From Acidobacteriaceae bacterium (lineage in GTDB: Bacteria; Acidobacteriota; Terriglobia; Terriglobales; Acidobacteriaceae), in contig CAHJWI010000018.1 in NCBI GenBank assembly GCA_903642225.1, positions 1 to 64,000 of the forward strand: 64,000 nucleotides of DNA. Direction: 5' to 3'. How positions within the stretch are numbered: position 1 is the stretch's first letter; every line of letters begins with the position of its first letter. The notes under the pieces were generated by a model that was not told where the DNA came from, did not search any database, and worked only from the letters and a program-made list of their open reading frames with translations. Position numbers and translations under genes: made by a program. This document shows positions 45,216 to 54,700 of this stretch, in pieces.

Positions 45216-48200
45216 TTGATTCCGGTTCCCGTTCAGCTTCGTCGACCGCTTCAGATCATGCTGTGCAGCCTCGCATTAGCAGCTACCAGCTTCGCGCAAC
45301 ACGCTCCCGTACCGCCCAACCCACTCGCACCTGCGCAGATGTCGGTGTTGAACCGGCTGGAGCAGCTAAACCAACTTCCGGATGGTGCATGGAAATTCCA
45401 TGAGGGAGACGTTGCACATGGTGAGTCGCCCACTCTGGATGACAGCAACTGGCAGACAGTGCAGGCGAAAAGCAACGCTGGCAAGGAAGCCGTTTGGTAC
45501 CGCCGCGTCATCGAGATTCCGCCGGAGCTCCACGGTTACAACCTGACCGGCACCGACGTGACCTTCCGCTTTCGCGCCGGCGCCAATGGCCCCGTGCCAC
45601 AGATCATCTATTTCGACGGACGTCGTGTCGCGATGGGTGACGACCTGGAGCAGGTGCAGCTCTTTCATGACGCGAAGCCCGGTCAAAAGATCCTGGTTGC
45701 CGTCAAGCTACTGCCCACCGTCGACAACAAAGCCTTCGATCACGTTGAGATGAAGATCACATTTGCGCCCAACCGGCCCAATCCTGAGGACCTGCGGGAG
45801 GAATTTGCCAGCACCGCTTACCTTTTGCGCGCACTGAGCAGCAGCGCAGATGCGCAGAACGCTTCCGTGCTCGACAAGGCAATAAAGCAGGTCGACCTGA
45901 ACGCCTTGGATTCTCACAAGCAGGCCGCCTTCGACGCGTCCCTCCGCGGGGCGCACCTCACGCTTGATGCTCTCCGTCCGCTGCTACAGACAGCAACCTT
46001 TCACCTGACCGGCAACTCGCATATCGACGCCGCCTGGCTCTGGCCCTGGACCGAAACCGTGGATGCGGTCAAGCGCACTTTCGGCACAGCCGCGCAGCTC
46101 ATGAGCGAATACCCCACTTACACCTACACGCAATCCGCCTCCGTCTACAACCAGTGGATGGCCGACAAATATCCCTCGCTCAACGCCCAGATCAAACAGC
46201 GTATCCAGGAAGGTCGCTGGGAGCTTGTCGGCGGCATGTGGCTAGAGCCGGATTTGAACATGCCAGATGGCGAGTCGCTGGTGCGCCAGATCTTGATCGG
46301 TCAGCAGACATTTCAAAAGCTCTACGGCAAGACAACACGTATCGGCTGGAACCCGGATTCGTTTGGCTACAATTGGCAGTTGCCGCAGATCTATAAGCGT
46401 TCGGGCATCGATTATTTCGTGACGCAGAAGATGACCTGGAACGATACCAACCAGTTGCCGCTGAAACTGTTCTGGTGGCAGTCGCCGGATGGCAGCAAGG
46501 TGCTGACGTACTTTCCGCACGACTACGCGAACGACAACGTGAATCCAGTACGTTTGTCGCGCGACTTCATGCAGGCACGTGAGCGCAATCCAGGCACCTC
46601 AACCATGCTTGACCTGTTCGGCGTGGGCGACCATGGCGGCGGTCCAACGCGATCCATGCTGGACGAAGGCCTGGACTGGATGAAGCCGGGCCGCATCATT
46701 GCGCACGAGGAGTTCGGTACCGCGCAGCCCTTCTTCTCTAAGGTGGAGCAGCAGATCGCGCCTGAATCACCGACGTGGGATTACAAGACACTGGCCAGCG
46801 GCAACACATCGCTGCCCACGCCGCCGGCCGGTCAGATCAGCGTTCCCACGTGGAAGAGTGAACTCTACTTTGAATATCACCGTGGCGTCTTTACTACCCA
46901 GGCCAACCACAAGCGCAACATGCGCGACAGCGAAGAGTGGGTGCTGAACGCGGAGAAGTACGCGTCGCTTGCGTGGCTAAGCGGCAAAGCGTACCCGGCC
47001 CCGCGCTTGACCGACGCCTGGAAGCATGTGCTCTTCAATCAGTTTCACGACCTTGCAGCCGGCTCAGGCATCGGCGTAATCTACCGCGACGCGCAAAAGG
47101 ATTACGACCAGGTGCTCTGGTCAACAAACGAGATTACCCAGAACGCGCTTAACAGCCTTGACGCACAGATCGACACACGCGTGAAGAACGGGGTGCCGGT
47201 CGTGGTGGTCAACCCACTGGCTGAACAACGCGGCGGCCCGGCCGAGGTCCACGTTCAGTTTCCTTCCGGCGATGTGAACGAGGTAACGGTGCAGGACGGC
47301 GATGGCCACACCCTTCCTTCGCAGGTGGTCGATCGCAACGCAGCGACTCATAGCGCCACGCTACTGGTGAGCGTGGACCATGTACCTTCAATGGGGTACA
47401 GGGTTCTGAACGTGCGGCAGAAGTCGCCGAAGTTCGACACCGACCTGATAAGCAAGGGCACCACCCTTGAGAACAGCCGCCTCCGCATTGTCATCGATCC
47501 GCAGACTGGCTGCATCACCTCATTTGTCGACAAAAGAACTGGCTTCGACAGCATCGCTTCTGGCGGCTGCGGGAATGAACTGCAGGCGTTCAAAGACACC
47601 CCGCAGGAGTACGACGCCTGGAACGTGGATCCCGGTACGTATGACGTTGCACCAACCACGTTGCACGCCGTGGATTCCGTTACGATGACAGAGGCGGGAC
47701 CACTACGTTCGGTAGTGCGGGTATCTCGCCACTGGCAAAGTTCCAGCTTTACGCAGGACCTTGTGCTCTTCGCGGGTGCAGACCAGGTGGAAGTCAAGAA
47801 CGACATTGATTGGCATGAGACGCACATCCTGCTGAAAGCTGCGTTCCCCCTTGCCGCCACAAGCCCCATGGCGACATACGAAATCCCGTACGGCACCATC
47901 GAGCGGCCAACCACCCGCAGCAACAGCGTCGAAAAGGCACAATTTGAGGTGCCTGCCATGCGCTGGGCCGATCTGGGCGACGGCCAGCACGGCTTCAGCC
48001 TGATCAATAACTCCAAGTACGGCTACGACGCCGTGGGCAACCAACTTCGGCTCACATTACTTCGCTCGCCCGTCTGGCCCGATCCTGACGCAGACCGTGG
48101 ACGGCACCAGTTCACGTATGCACTGTATCCACATGCCGGCACGTGGAAGGAAGCAGGCACGGTCGGTCGCGGATACCAGTTCAACTACGGCCTCAAAACG

Positions 48201-48521
48201 ATGCAAGTATCGGAGCACGAGGGCCTCGGCAAGCCGGAGCAATCGTTCCTGTCAGTCGACGCGAGCAACGTGATGGTCACTGCAGTCAAGAAGGCCGAAG
48301 ACGCGGACGCGCTGATTGTGCGCTTTTACGAGTGGGCAGGCAAAGGGGGCAACATCACACTGACACTACCGGCTGGAGCCACGGCGGCTACGTTGACCAA
48401 CTTGATGGAACACCCCGAAGGCCAGCCATTGCGCGTCGCTGAGAATAAGGTGGAGGTGCCGGTTAGCCCGTACCAGATCCAGACCGTGCGCATCAGCTAT
48501 GCTCCATCCGCAGCACGTTAG
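45216..48521 (+). CDS. secreted GH38 alpha-mannosidase
   Basis: This protein of about 1101 residues starts at TTG 45216, five bases after AGAGGA; the start 51 bases upstream lacks a site and would spoil the signal peptide. A signal peptide (residues about 1-27, ending TSFAQ) precedes a beta-sandwich region (to about 240). The GH38 catalytic domain follows, with GNSHIDAAWLWPW near 265 (metal His and Asp) and IGWNPDSFGYNW near 380, whose aspartate is the nucleophile. HDYANDNVNP and GVGDHGGGPT come next, then the C-terminal beta domains. It would release alpha-mannose from outside glycans. The CBM9-like gene follows two bases later. Confidence 0.93.
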   Translation: MIPVPVQLRRPLQIMLCSLALAATSFAQHAPVPPNPLAPAQMSVLNRLEQLNQLPDGAWKFHEGDVAHGESPTLDDSNWQTVQAKSNAGKEAVWYRRVIEIPPELHGYNLTGTDVTFRFRAGANGPVPQIIYFDGRRVAMGDDLEQVQLFHDAKPGQKILVAVKLLPTVDNKAFDHVEMKITFAPNRPNPEDLREEFASTAYLLRALSSSADAQNASVLDKAIKQVDLNALDSHKQAAFDASLRGAHLTLDALRPLLQTATFHLTGNSHIDAAWLWPWTETVDAVKRTFGTAAQLMSEYPTYTYTQSASVYNQWMADKYPSLNAQIKQRIQEGRWELVGGMWLEPDLNMPDGESLVRQILIGQQTFQKLYGKTTRIGWNPDSFGYNWQLPQIYKRSGIDYFVTQKMTWNDTNQLPLKLFWWQSPDGSKVLTYFPHDYANDNVNPVRLSRDFMQARERNPGTSTMLDLFGVGDHGGGPTRSMLDEGLDWMKPGRIIAHEEFGTAQPFFSKVEQQIAPESPTWDYKTLASGNTSLPTPPAGQISVPTWKSELYFEYHRGVFTTQANHKRNMRDSEEWVLNAEKYASLAWLSGKAYPAPRLTDAWKHVLFNQFHDLAAGSGIGVIYRDAQKDYDQVLWSTNEITQNALNSLDAQIDTRVKNGVPVVVVNPLAEQRGGPAEVHVQFPSGDVNEVTVQDGDGHTLPSQVVDRNAATHSATLLVSVDHVPSMGYRVLNVRQKSPKFDTDLISKGTTLENSRLRIVIDPQTGCITSFVDKRTGFDSIASGGCGNELQAFKDTPQEYDAWNVDPGTYDVAPTTLHAVDSVTMTEAGPLRSVVRVSRHWQSSSFTQDLVLFAGADQVEVKNDIDWHETHILLKAAFPLAATSPMATYEIPYGTIERPTTRSNSVEKAQFEVPAMRWADLGDGQHGFSLINNSKYGYDAVGNQLRLTLLRSPVWPDPDADRGRHQFTYALYPHAGTWKEAGTVGRGYQFNYGLKTMQVSEHEGLGKPEQSFLSVDASNVMVTAVKKAEDADALIVRFYEWAGKGGNITLTLPAGATAATLTNLMEHPEGQPLRVAENKVEVPVSPYQIQTVRISYAPSAAR

Positions 48522-48523
48522 TC

Positions 48524-49330
48524 GTGGAGATTCTGCGCACGCGCACGGCAGTCGCACGAAGGTCAGTCCCGTTGGGCAGCTCCGTGCTTGCGATGGAACT
48601 TCTGCTTGTTGCACCTACCTTATGGTCGGGCCAGGTGCAACCAGCGGGGTTGCCCCTGGCCTACCGCTGCGACTACACGCCTCGACCCATCGTGATTGAC
48701 GGCAAGCTGGACGATGAGCAGTGGCAGCGGGCACCCTGGACAGCAGACTTCGTCGATATCGAAGGCCCGGTCAGGCCCAGGCCCCGTTTCCGCACGCGCA
48801 GCAAGATGCTCTGGGACGAGAAATATCTGTACATCGCAGCGGAGTTGGAAGAGCCAGACGTGCACGCTACCCTCACCCGGCATGACTCGGTCATCTTCCA
48901 CGATGATGATTTCGAGGTTTTCGTGAAGCCAGTTCCGGAGTCGGCGAGTTACTACGAATTCGAAATGAACGCACTTAACACAGGTTGGGACCTGTTTTTA
49001 AGTAAGCCCTACAAACTTGGCGGGAAGGCCGACGATAGTTGGAATATTCCCGGTCTGAAGACTGCGGTTGCCGTCCAGGGTACGCTCAATTCACCGAACG
49101 ATAACGACCGTGGCTGGACGCTGGAGATTGCCTATCCCCTGAATGCCTTCGAAGCCCGGCAAAGCGTGCCGCGCCCGACGGCCGGGACCACATGGCGTAT
49201 CAACTTCAGCCGTGTGGAATGGAAGGCCGGTCAAGCTAGAGAAGACAATTGGGTCTGGTCGCCACAGGGCTTGGTCGACATGCATGTACCGGAACACTGG
49301 GGCTATCTTCGTTTTGTCAAAGACCGCTAG
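48524..49330 (+). CDS. secreted CBM9-like carbohydrate-binding protein
   Basis: This 268-residue protein has a hydrophobic export region (about 15-42) and one family-9-like carbohydrate-binding domain. The domain has PIVIDGKLDDEQWQRAPWTADFVDIEG, KMLWDEKYLYIAAELEEPDVHATL, HDDDFEVFVKPVPES, and GWTLEIAYPLNAF. The closing segment TTWRINFSRVEW is typical of the DOMON/CBM9-like group. It starts at GTG two bases after the stop of the alpha-mannosidase gene, so both are co-translated. No catalytic residues are seen. It probably binds the same or a linked glycan. Confidence 0.88.
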   Translation: MEILRTRTAVARRSVPLGSSVLAMELLLVAPTLWSGQVQPAGLPLAYRCDYTPRPIVIDGKLDDEQWQRAPWTADFVDIEGPVRPRPRFRTRSKMLWDEKYLYIAAELEEPDVHATLTRHDSVIFHDDDFEVFVKPVPESASYYEFEMNALNTGWDLFLSKPYKLGGKADDSWNIPGLKTAVAVQGTLNSPNDNDRGWTLEIAYPLNAFEARQSVPRPTAGTTWRINFSRVEWKAGQAREDNWVWSPQGLVDMHVPEHWGYLRFVKDR

Positions 49331-50063
49331 CCACGCGTCTGCATCAACGAAACGCAACACAAAGGCCGGGGTGCTATCCGGCCTGTTCTGCTTACCTCCA
49401 TCACGCTAGAACACTGATGCGAGTGCAGTTGTAAAACGCGCGACAGACTGCACTTTCGTGATCCTCCAGCACCGCAGAAGAGGGGTCTTCGTCAGCATGA
49501 AAGGTCATGGGCTGACCCGGAGAGCAGTATCAGAACGACTGGCTTGGCTGTCGCCTGCACGTGGCGGATCAGAGCACGCTACGTAGCAGCCTGTGCGGTC
49601 GCCGCCAGTGAACCAACCAGGTGAGTGCCCAGAACTTCGCCCTGAAGATTAGCGACAGGCCTGCGAACACGGCCACTGCGTCCGCGCCGCTTGCTGCAAG
49701 GTCTGCTGCTACAGCAGATCTGTTGCCAGCGGCTCCCTACGCCAGAGTGACGCCTTAGTGCTCGCCAGTCTGCGGCATTCCAAGCGTAAGGGCATGCGGC
49801 TGTAGGTCGGTGCAGTGCAACGTCACTTGGTCCGTGTTGCTATTTGCGCCCGCATGCACCTCCGCTGTTTTCCATCAAGGCGCAACGTGAAGCGGTCATG
49901 CCTGGTGCAATCCCAGCAGCGCTCAATCTTCATTTGCAAGACAGAATCGCCAGGCGCAGGTGGTTTTGAAAGCCGCTGTAACGTGCTGCGAAATGGGCAT
50001 AGTTGATCCACTTCGCGTATCCAACGCGATCCAGGTCCATGTCTGCGCCTCTCGTGGACGTCG
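49331..50063. other. non-coding or fully decayed stretch
   Basis: About 730 bases with only short ORFs in all frames, none recognised. It lies between the CBM9-like gene and a probable rhamnosidase remnant, so it may be the rest of a decayed glycosidase gene. No RNA gene or repeat is seen. Confidence 0.45.
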
Positions 50064-50560
50064 TCAACAGTGCGGCCTCACGTGTAAGAGTATGCGATGA
50101 AAAGCTGGCAAGGTCACGGTTGCAGTCGTGTTTGCAGGAATGGACATCGTGAGCCGCACCTCGCTGCCGGAGAGGTAGGCCCAGTCCGTCGTTACTTTCC
50201 CAGAGCTGAGTCGTACTCGGCGTGGGCGTGAATGAGAACCTTGTTCCAACACCTTGAAAACTACGACCCGTCGGTTGAGGGCGAAGCCATGATCCACGAT
50301 ATGCGCTCCCTCAACAAAATGATCTGCTGCTGCAGACGTTTCCTTCGCTGGCGGCCTCGAGTCGGCAAACCACGCCAGATCCATGCGCAGGCATTCGGAA
50401 GGCAACGTGTCCACCATCAATGGCCCACACCTCGAAGTCAGGGAACACATCGGCGGATCCTGGATCTTGCAGTGTGCCCGACATGCATAACGGGCTGGCC
50501 TGGGTACCCAAAACCGTCGTCGCCTTCTGGGTTCCTGTAAGGTTTGAGCATTCCTCAAAT
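50064..50560 (-). pseudogene. C-terminal remnant of a glycoside hydrolase, probably GH78 alpha-L-rhamnosidase
   Basis: The minus strand ends with GKVTTDWAYLSGSEVRLTMSI-PANTTATVTLPA in consecutive blocks. This is the closing beta-sandwich pattern of many GH78 alpha-L-rhamnosidases (verb-like core PxNTTATVxLP). Upstream the frame gives only uncertain matches and changes register, and no catalytic domain or start exists. The family assignment rests on this C-terminal block alone, so other glycosidases with the same sandwich are possible. It borders the mannosidase locus, in keeping with a former glycan-degradation cluster. Confidence 0.45.
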
Positions 50561-50599
50561 CCCCCCAAACAGCAAACCACTTAGCCAAGGAGAATTAAA

Positions 50600-51178
50600 G
50601 TGAGAACACTTAAGATCATGGAACATATTTCGCTGGATGGCGTCATCCAGAACTCCAAAGATGACAGTGACTTTCCCTACAGCAACTGGAGCGCGCCCTA
50701 CCGTACCCCCGCTGGCAGAGACGCACTCCTCGCCGCGCATGGCGAGGGCTTTGATCTGCTGCTCGGCCGTCACACCTACGATCTTTGGTCAGATTACTGG
50801 CCGAACGCACCGAGTAGCTCCATGGCGGACCGCCTGAATGCTGCGACCAAGTACATCGCCACCCACCGGCCGGAAAGTCTTGAGTGGAGTCCGTTCAAAG
50901 CCCTGGGACCAGACATCATCGAGGACGTTCGCCGCCTCAAGTCGCAGGACGGCCCGGACCTCATTCTCTGGGGTAGCTCCACGCTGACATCAGCGCTGCT
51001 CGAACATGGCCTTGCGGATGAAGTCCTGCTGGTCGTCTACCCGGTCCTGTTGGGCACGGGTAAACGCTTCTTTATGGAGGGAGCCCCTCCGCGTTCATTC
51101 AAGCTCGTCAGCAGCGAAGCAATGTCTTCAGGTGTCATTCTCAACGCCTATCAATTGGTTGGGCCGCTACAAACCTGA
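50600..51178 (+). CDS. dihydrofolate-reductase/RibD C-terminal family protein
   Basis: This 192-residue protein opens MRTLKIMEHISLDGVIQ, the family start, and has FDLLLGRHTYDLWSDYWP and ATKYIATHRPESLEWSPF. Next come LILWGSSTLTSALLEHGLADEVLLVVYPVLLGTGKRFF and an aromatic C-terminal strand. This matches the DHFR-like/RibD_C family often called YyaP/YwjB-like, which binds NADPH. The start is GTG seven bases after AAGGAG. The substrate is unknown. It stands alone between the glycosidase remnant and the beta-barrel gene, which is convergent 43 bases away. Confidence 0.92.
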   Translation: MRTLKIMEHISLDGVIQNSKDDSDFPYSNWSAPYRTPAGRDALLAAHGEGFDLLLGRHTYDLWSDYWPNAPSSSMADRLNAATKYIATHRPESLEWSPFKALGPDIIEDVRRLKSQDGPDLILWGSSTLTSALLEHGLADEVLLVVYPVLLGTGKRFFMEGAPPRSFKLVSSEAMSSGVILNAYQLVGPLQT

Positions 51179-51220
51179 GGAGGCTGCAGGAAGCCGTCCG
51201 GGTACTTACAGCAACGAAAT

Positions 51221-51793
51221 CTAGTGCACTCGGAAAGATGCTCCGGTGCTGATTCCCCACGGATGTAACCCACTGAAGGTGAAGTTCGGCCAGCTCTGAT
51301 ACTCAAAACTGATCGCGCGAACAGTAAGTCGGCTAGTGCGGACTGGAATGTCGACACCCCCGCCGAAAGCAATGACGAAGTAACTGCCTTCAGCGTACTC
51401 ATACGGAAAGTGGAACTTGCCTTCGCCAATGAGCACCTTACCGTAAGGCTTCGCGTGTGAAACCGGATAAGTGTACGTGGGCCCGATCAGAAAGGTAGTT
51501 TCGTGGGTACCCACCTCCTCGCCTAGGCGCAAAATGCGTCCCTCGAATTCAGCTCCCCACTTTTCAGTAATCTGATAGTCGGCATAGATAGAAGCACCGC
51601 CAAGGCGACGTTTGCTGTAGTCAGATTGGAAGCTGGAGTAACCGCTACCGATAGAAACTTTCGCATGACCGGGTCCATACCCGGCCGGTAAAGCCTGCGC
51701 ATGAAGCGCACGGGCCGGAGGTAGACATGAAAGAAGCACAAAGAGGCGAACCAGGTTGACGCAACCTGCGTGAGCACGAATCAAGCGGGCCAT
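51221..51793 (-). CDS. predicted outer-membrane beta-barrel protein
   Basis: This 190-residue protein has a signal peptide (about 1-33, ending ALHAQA), followed by alternating amphipathic strands rich in Gly, Tyr and Phe. Examples are KVSIGSGYSSFQSDY, GASIYADYQITEKWGAEFEG, FLIGPTYTYPV, GKVLIGEGKFHFPYE and FVIAFGGGVDIP. It ends in a strand before the stop (STGASFRVH). This is the plan of small eight-stranded OmpA/OMP_b-brl-like barrels. Its ATG shares one base with the stop of the giant gene upstream (TAATG), so the two proteins are made from one transcript by coupled translation. A partner role is inferred, not shown. Confidence 0.82.
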   Translation of the reverse strand: MARLIRAHAGCVNLVRLFVLLSCLPPARALHAQALPAGYGPGHAKVSIGSGYSSFQSDYSKRRLGGASIYADYQITEKWGAEFEGRILRLGEEVGTHETTFLIGPTYTYPVSHAKPYGKVLIGEGKFHFPYEYAEGSYFVIAFGGGVDIPVRTSRLTVRAISFEYQSWPNFTFSGLHPWGISTGASFRVH

Positions 51794-54700
51794 TAACGCG
51801 TCACCGTAAGCGCCATTGGTGCAGATTGAGTGACTGCCGTGTTGCTTCCGATGGCTGTTACAGAAAAGGAGTACGCGCCTGCAGGGGTTCCGTTGACGTC
51901 AAGATTACCGCAACCGGTCAAACCGACGGATGCCAGCAGTAGCAAAGCCGCCACAAGGCTCTCAGCCCACCGAAGATGTCCGCGGCGCCGGTAGAGCAGT
52001 AAGCTGAGCACGCAGCCGAATGGCAGCATGCACACTTTAAGCCTGGAGGTACCCGTCTGGTTCCAAGCCTGGGTTGCCGCCCCGCCGGCAATTAGTGGCG
52101 ACCCGGTGTCGATGGTCAGGGTAAGCGTTTGGGTGTCCCCCGACGCCAAAGCCTGATGATCTGTGCTGAAGGTGCAGGTCGCAGCCTGCGGCAGACCCAC
52201 GCATCCCAGCGACAGGTTATCTGCGAAGCCGTTGGCAGAAGTCAGAACGACGTGGATGGTCGCGTGCTGCTTGCTCGACAGACTCATCGTATTGGGATCA
52301 AGCGTCACGGTGAACGTCGGTCTTTCTGTTACGGTGAGCGGGGCCGGAGCCGAGGTAGAGCCGGTGTAGAGGGTGTCTCCGGCGTAAACGGCCGTGATGC
52401 TGTAAGTTCCGCTATCCGGAGTAAGCGTCAATGAGGCGACGCCGGAGGCATTCAGCGCAGCGGTGCCGAGAGTTTTGCCACCAGAGGTGAAGACCACGGT
52501 GCCTGACGGCTGAACCGCCGCGTTCCCCTGGACGGTTGCGGTGAGGGTAGCGGATTGGCCATGGAGCAGCGTTGGCGTGGAAACGATGAGCCTATTCGTG
52601 TCGGGATAAAGGTTGACCTGTAGAGCCAACGGTTGCGACAGAGAGTTCGTATCCTCTCCATCGCCGTCGTACGCGGCGACCAGGGTATGCAGACCGGCGG
52701 ATAGACCCAGCACCGGGATAGATGCCGTCCCGCTGGAAGAGAGCATGGCCGTACCGAGCACGGAGGAGCCAGCCCGGACTGTGACCGTGCCGGTGGGTGG
52801 CACGCCCGCGTTGCCGTTCGTCACAGCAACCAGCAACGTGAATGCGTCCTGTGCAAACACCGGGTTGCTACTTGGCGTAAGGGTCACGACCGTGTTTTGT
52901 AAGACCGGCAGAGAGAGCGGATTTGAAGTGCTGGTGAGATGGTTTGCGTCACCCTTATAAATGGCGAGCAGGATGTGCACACCCGGTGTAAGGCTAGTAA
53001 CGGAGAGTGTGGCAACACCGCCTGCACCAACAGTCGCAGTCCCAAGCAGGGTCGAACCATCAAGAAACTGCACCATGCCGGTGGGCGAGTTACCGTTATT
53101 TGCAACGGTGGCGGTCAGAGTGACAGGTGACGTGGAACCTTTAGAACCACCAATGCCGGTGGCATAGACAAGGTGATCCGTGCTGGCGGCGAGGCTGGTA
53201 AAAGTGTTTACGGTTTGCACGGTCTGGACGATAGCGAAGCTGGCACTGCTGCCGTTCACCTTGTCGCCGGAGTAGGCGGCTGTAATGCTGTGGTCACCCG
53301 CGGCAAGTGTCGAAGTGGTGAAGGTGGCCGATCCGGTACCGGAGACCGGAAGGCTTGCAAGCATCACTGCTCCATCATTAAAAGTCACGGTTCCCGTCAA
53401 AGGCAGCGCCGGTGCTCCCGCAAGACTGGCCACCGAAGCGGTGAACGTCACGGACCCACCACCCAGCGCGGGATTATTGTTTGACACCACATTGGTGAAT
53501 GTCGGCTGCAGAACAATCTGCGAAAGCACCGCAGATATGGCCGCAACGTGGTTTTGGTCATCGGCATAGTGTGCGGTCAGGCTGTGGGTGCCGGCCGCCA
53601 GGGTAGACGTGGTGAACGAGCCAACACCGTTACTGCCGAGCACCGCTGTTCCCAGGGAGGTAGAACCGTCAAAGATGGTGGCGATGCCGCCAGGAGATCC
53701 GCCGGCACCAGCAACAGCAACGGTCAAATTGATGCTATCGCCGGTGGAGGCGGGGTTCTTGCTGGAGTCAAGTGTCACCATACTGTTTGCCGGCTGCACT
53801 ACCTGCAGCAGGTTGGCGGAAAGCGCCGGCTCATGGGTGGCATCGCCGGCAAAGGATGCCGAGAGCGTGTGGGCTCCGGGGGTAAGTGCAGCCGTAACCA
53901 GAGTGCCCTGACCATTGCTATCCAGGGCAACGCGACCGATCGGTGTAGCACCGTCCAGCAGCGTGACCACTGGAGCCGACTGAGAGCTGATGCCAGTCAG
54001 TGCGAGGGAGAAAGTGAGCGTGTCGCCCACGGTCGCGAGCGAATTACTTGAGGTAAGTGTGAGCCCTGTAACCTCCTGCACGGTCACTGTGAAGGCAGAG
54101 GATTGTGCAGGCAGGTGGGCCGCATCGCCCACGTATTGCGCCACGACATTATGCTGACCCGCAAGCAGAGCGGCAGTCGCAAAGCTTCCGCGTCCAGTGG
54201 CATCCAGCTGCACGGTGGTCAGCGGGGTAGAACCGTCGAACAGTGCAACAGTACCATCGGGTCGACCGTAGGCGGAAGTGACGGCAACAGTAAAGGTGAC
54301 GGTGTCGCCAGTCAGGGATTGCTGTTTGTCCGCCAGCAGCGCAACGGTGGACATGGCCTGCGAAACAACCTGAGCGAGGGGCTGCGATCGTGCAGCATTG
54401 TGGGTAGTGTCGCCACCATATTGGGCGACAAGCGCGTGTATACCAGCCGGCAGACTGCTGGTGCTGAAGGAAGCAGTACCGTCGGAGAGCGTAAGTGTTT
54501 GCAAAATGGCTGTGCCGTCGCTGATGACGACAGCACCCGCAGGTTGGTTGCCGGAGCCCGTCACCGACACCGAGAACAGGACAGCATCACCGACAATGGC
54601 GGGGTTCTTGCTCGAAGCGAGGGTCACTGCCGTGCCAGCCTGTTGTACCGTAACGACCACTGCCGTCGAAGTACTGGGCAGGAACTTGGCCGTGCCGGCG

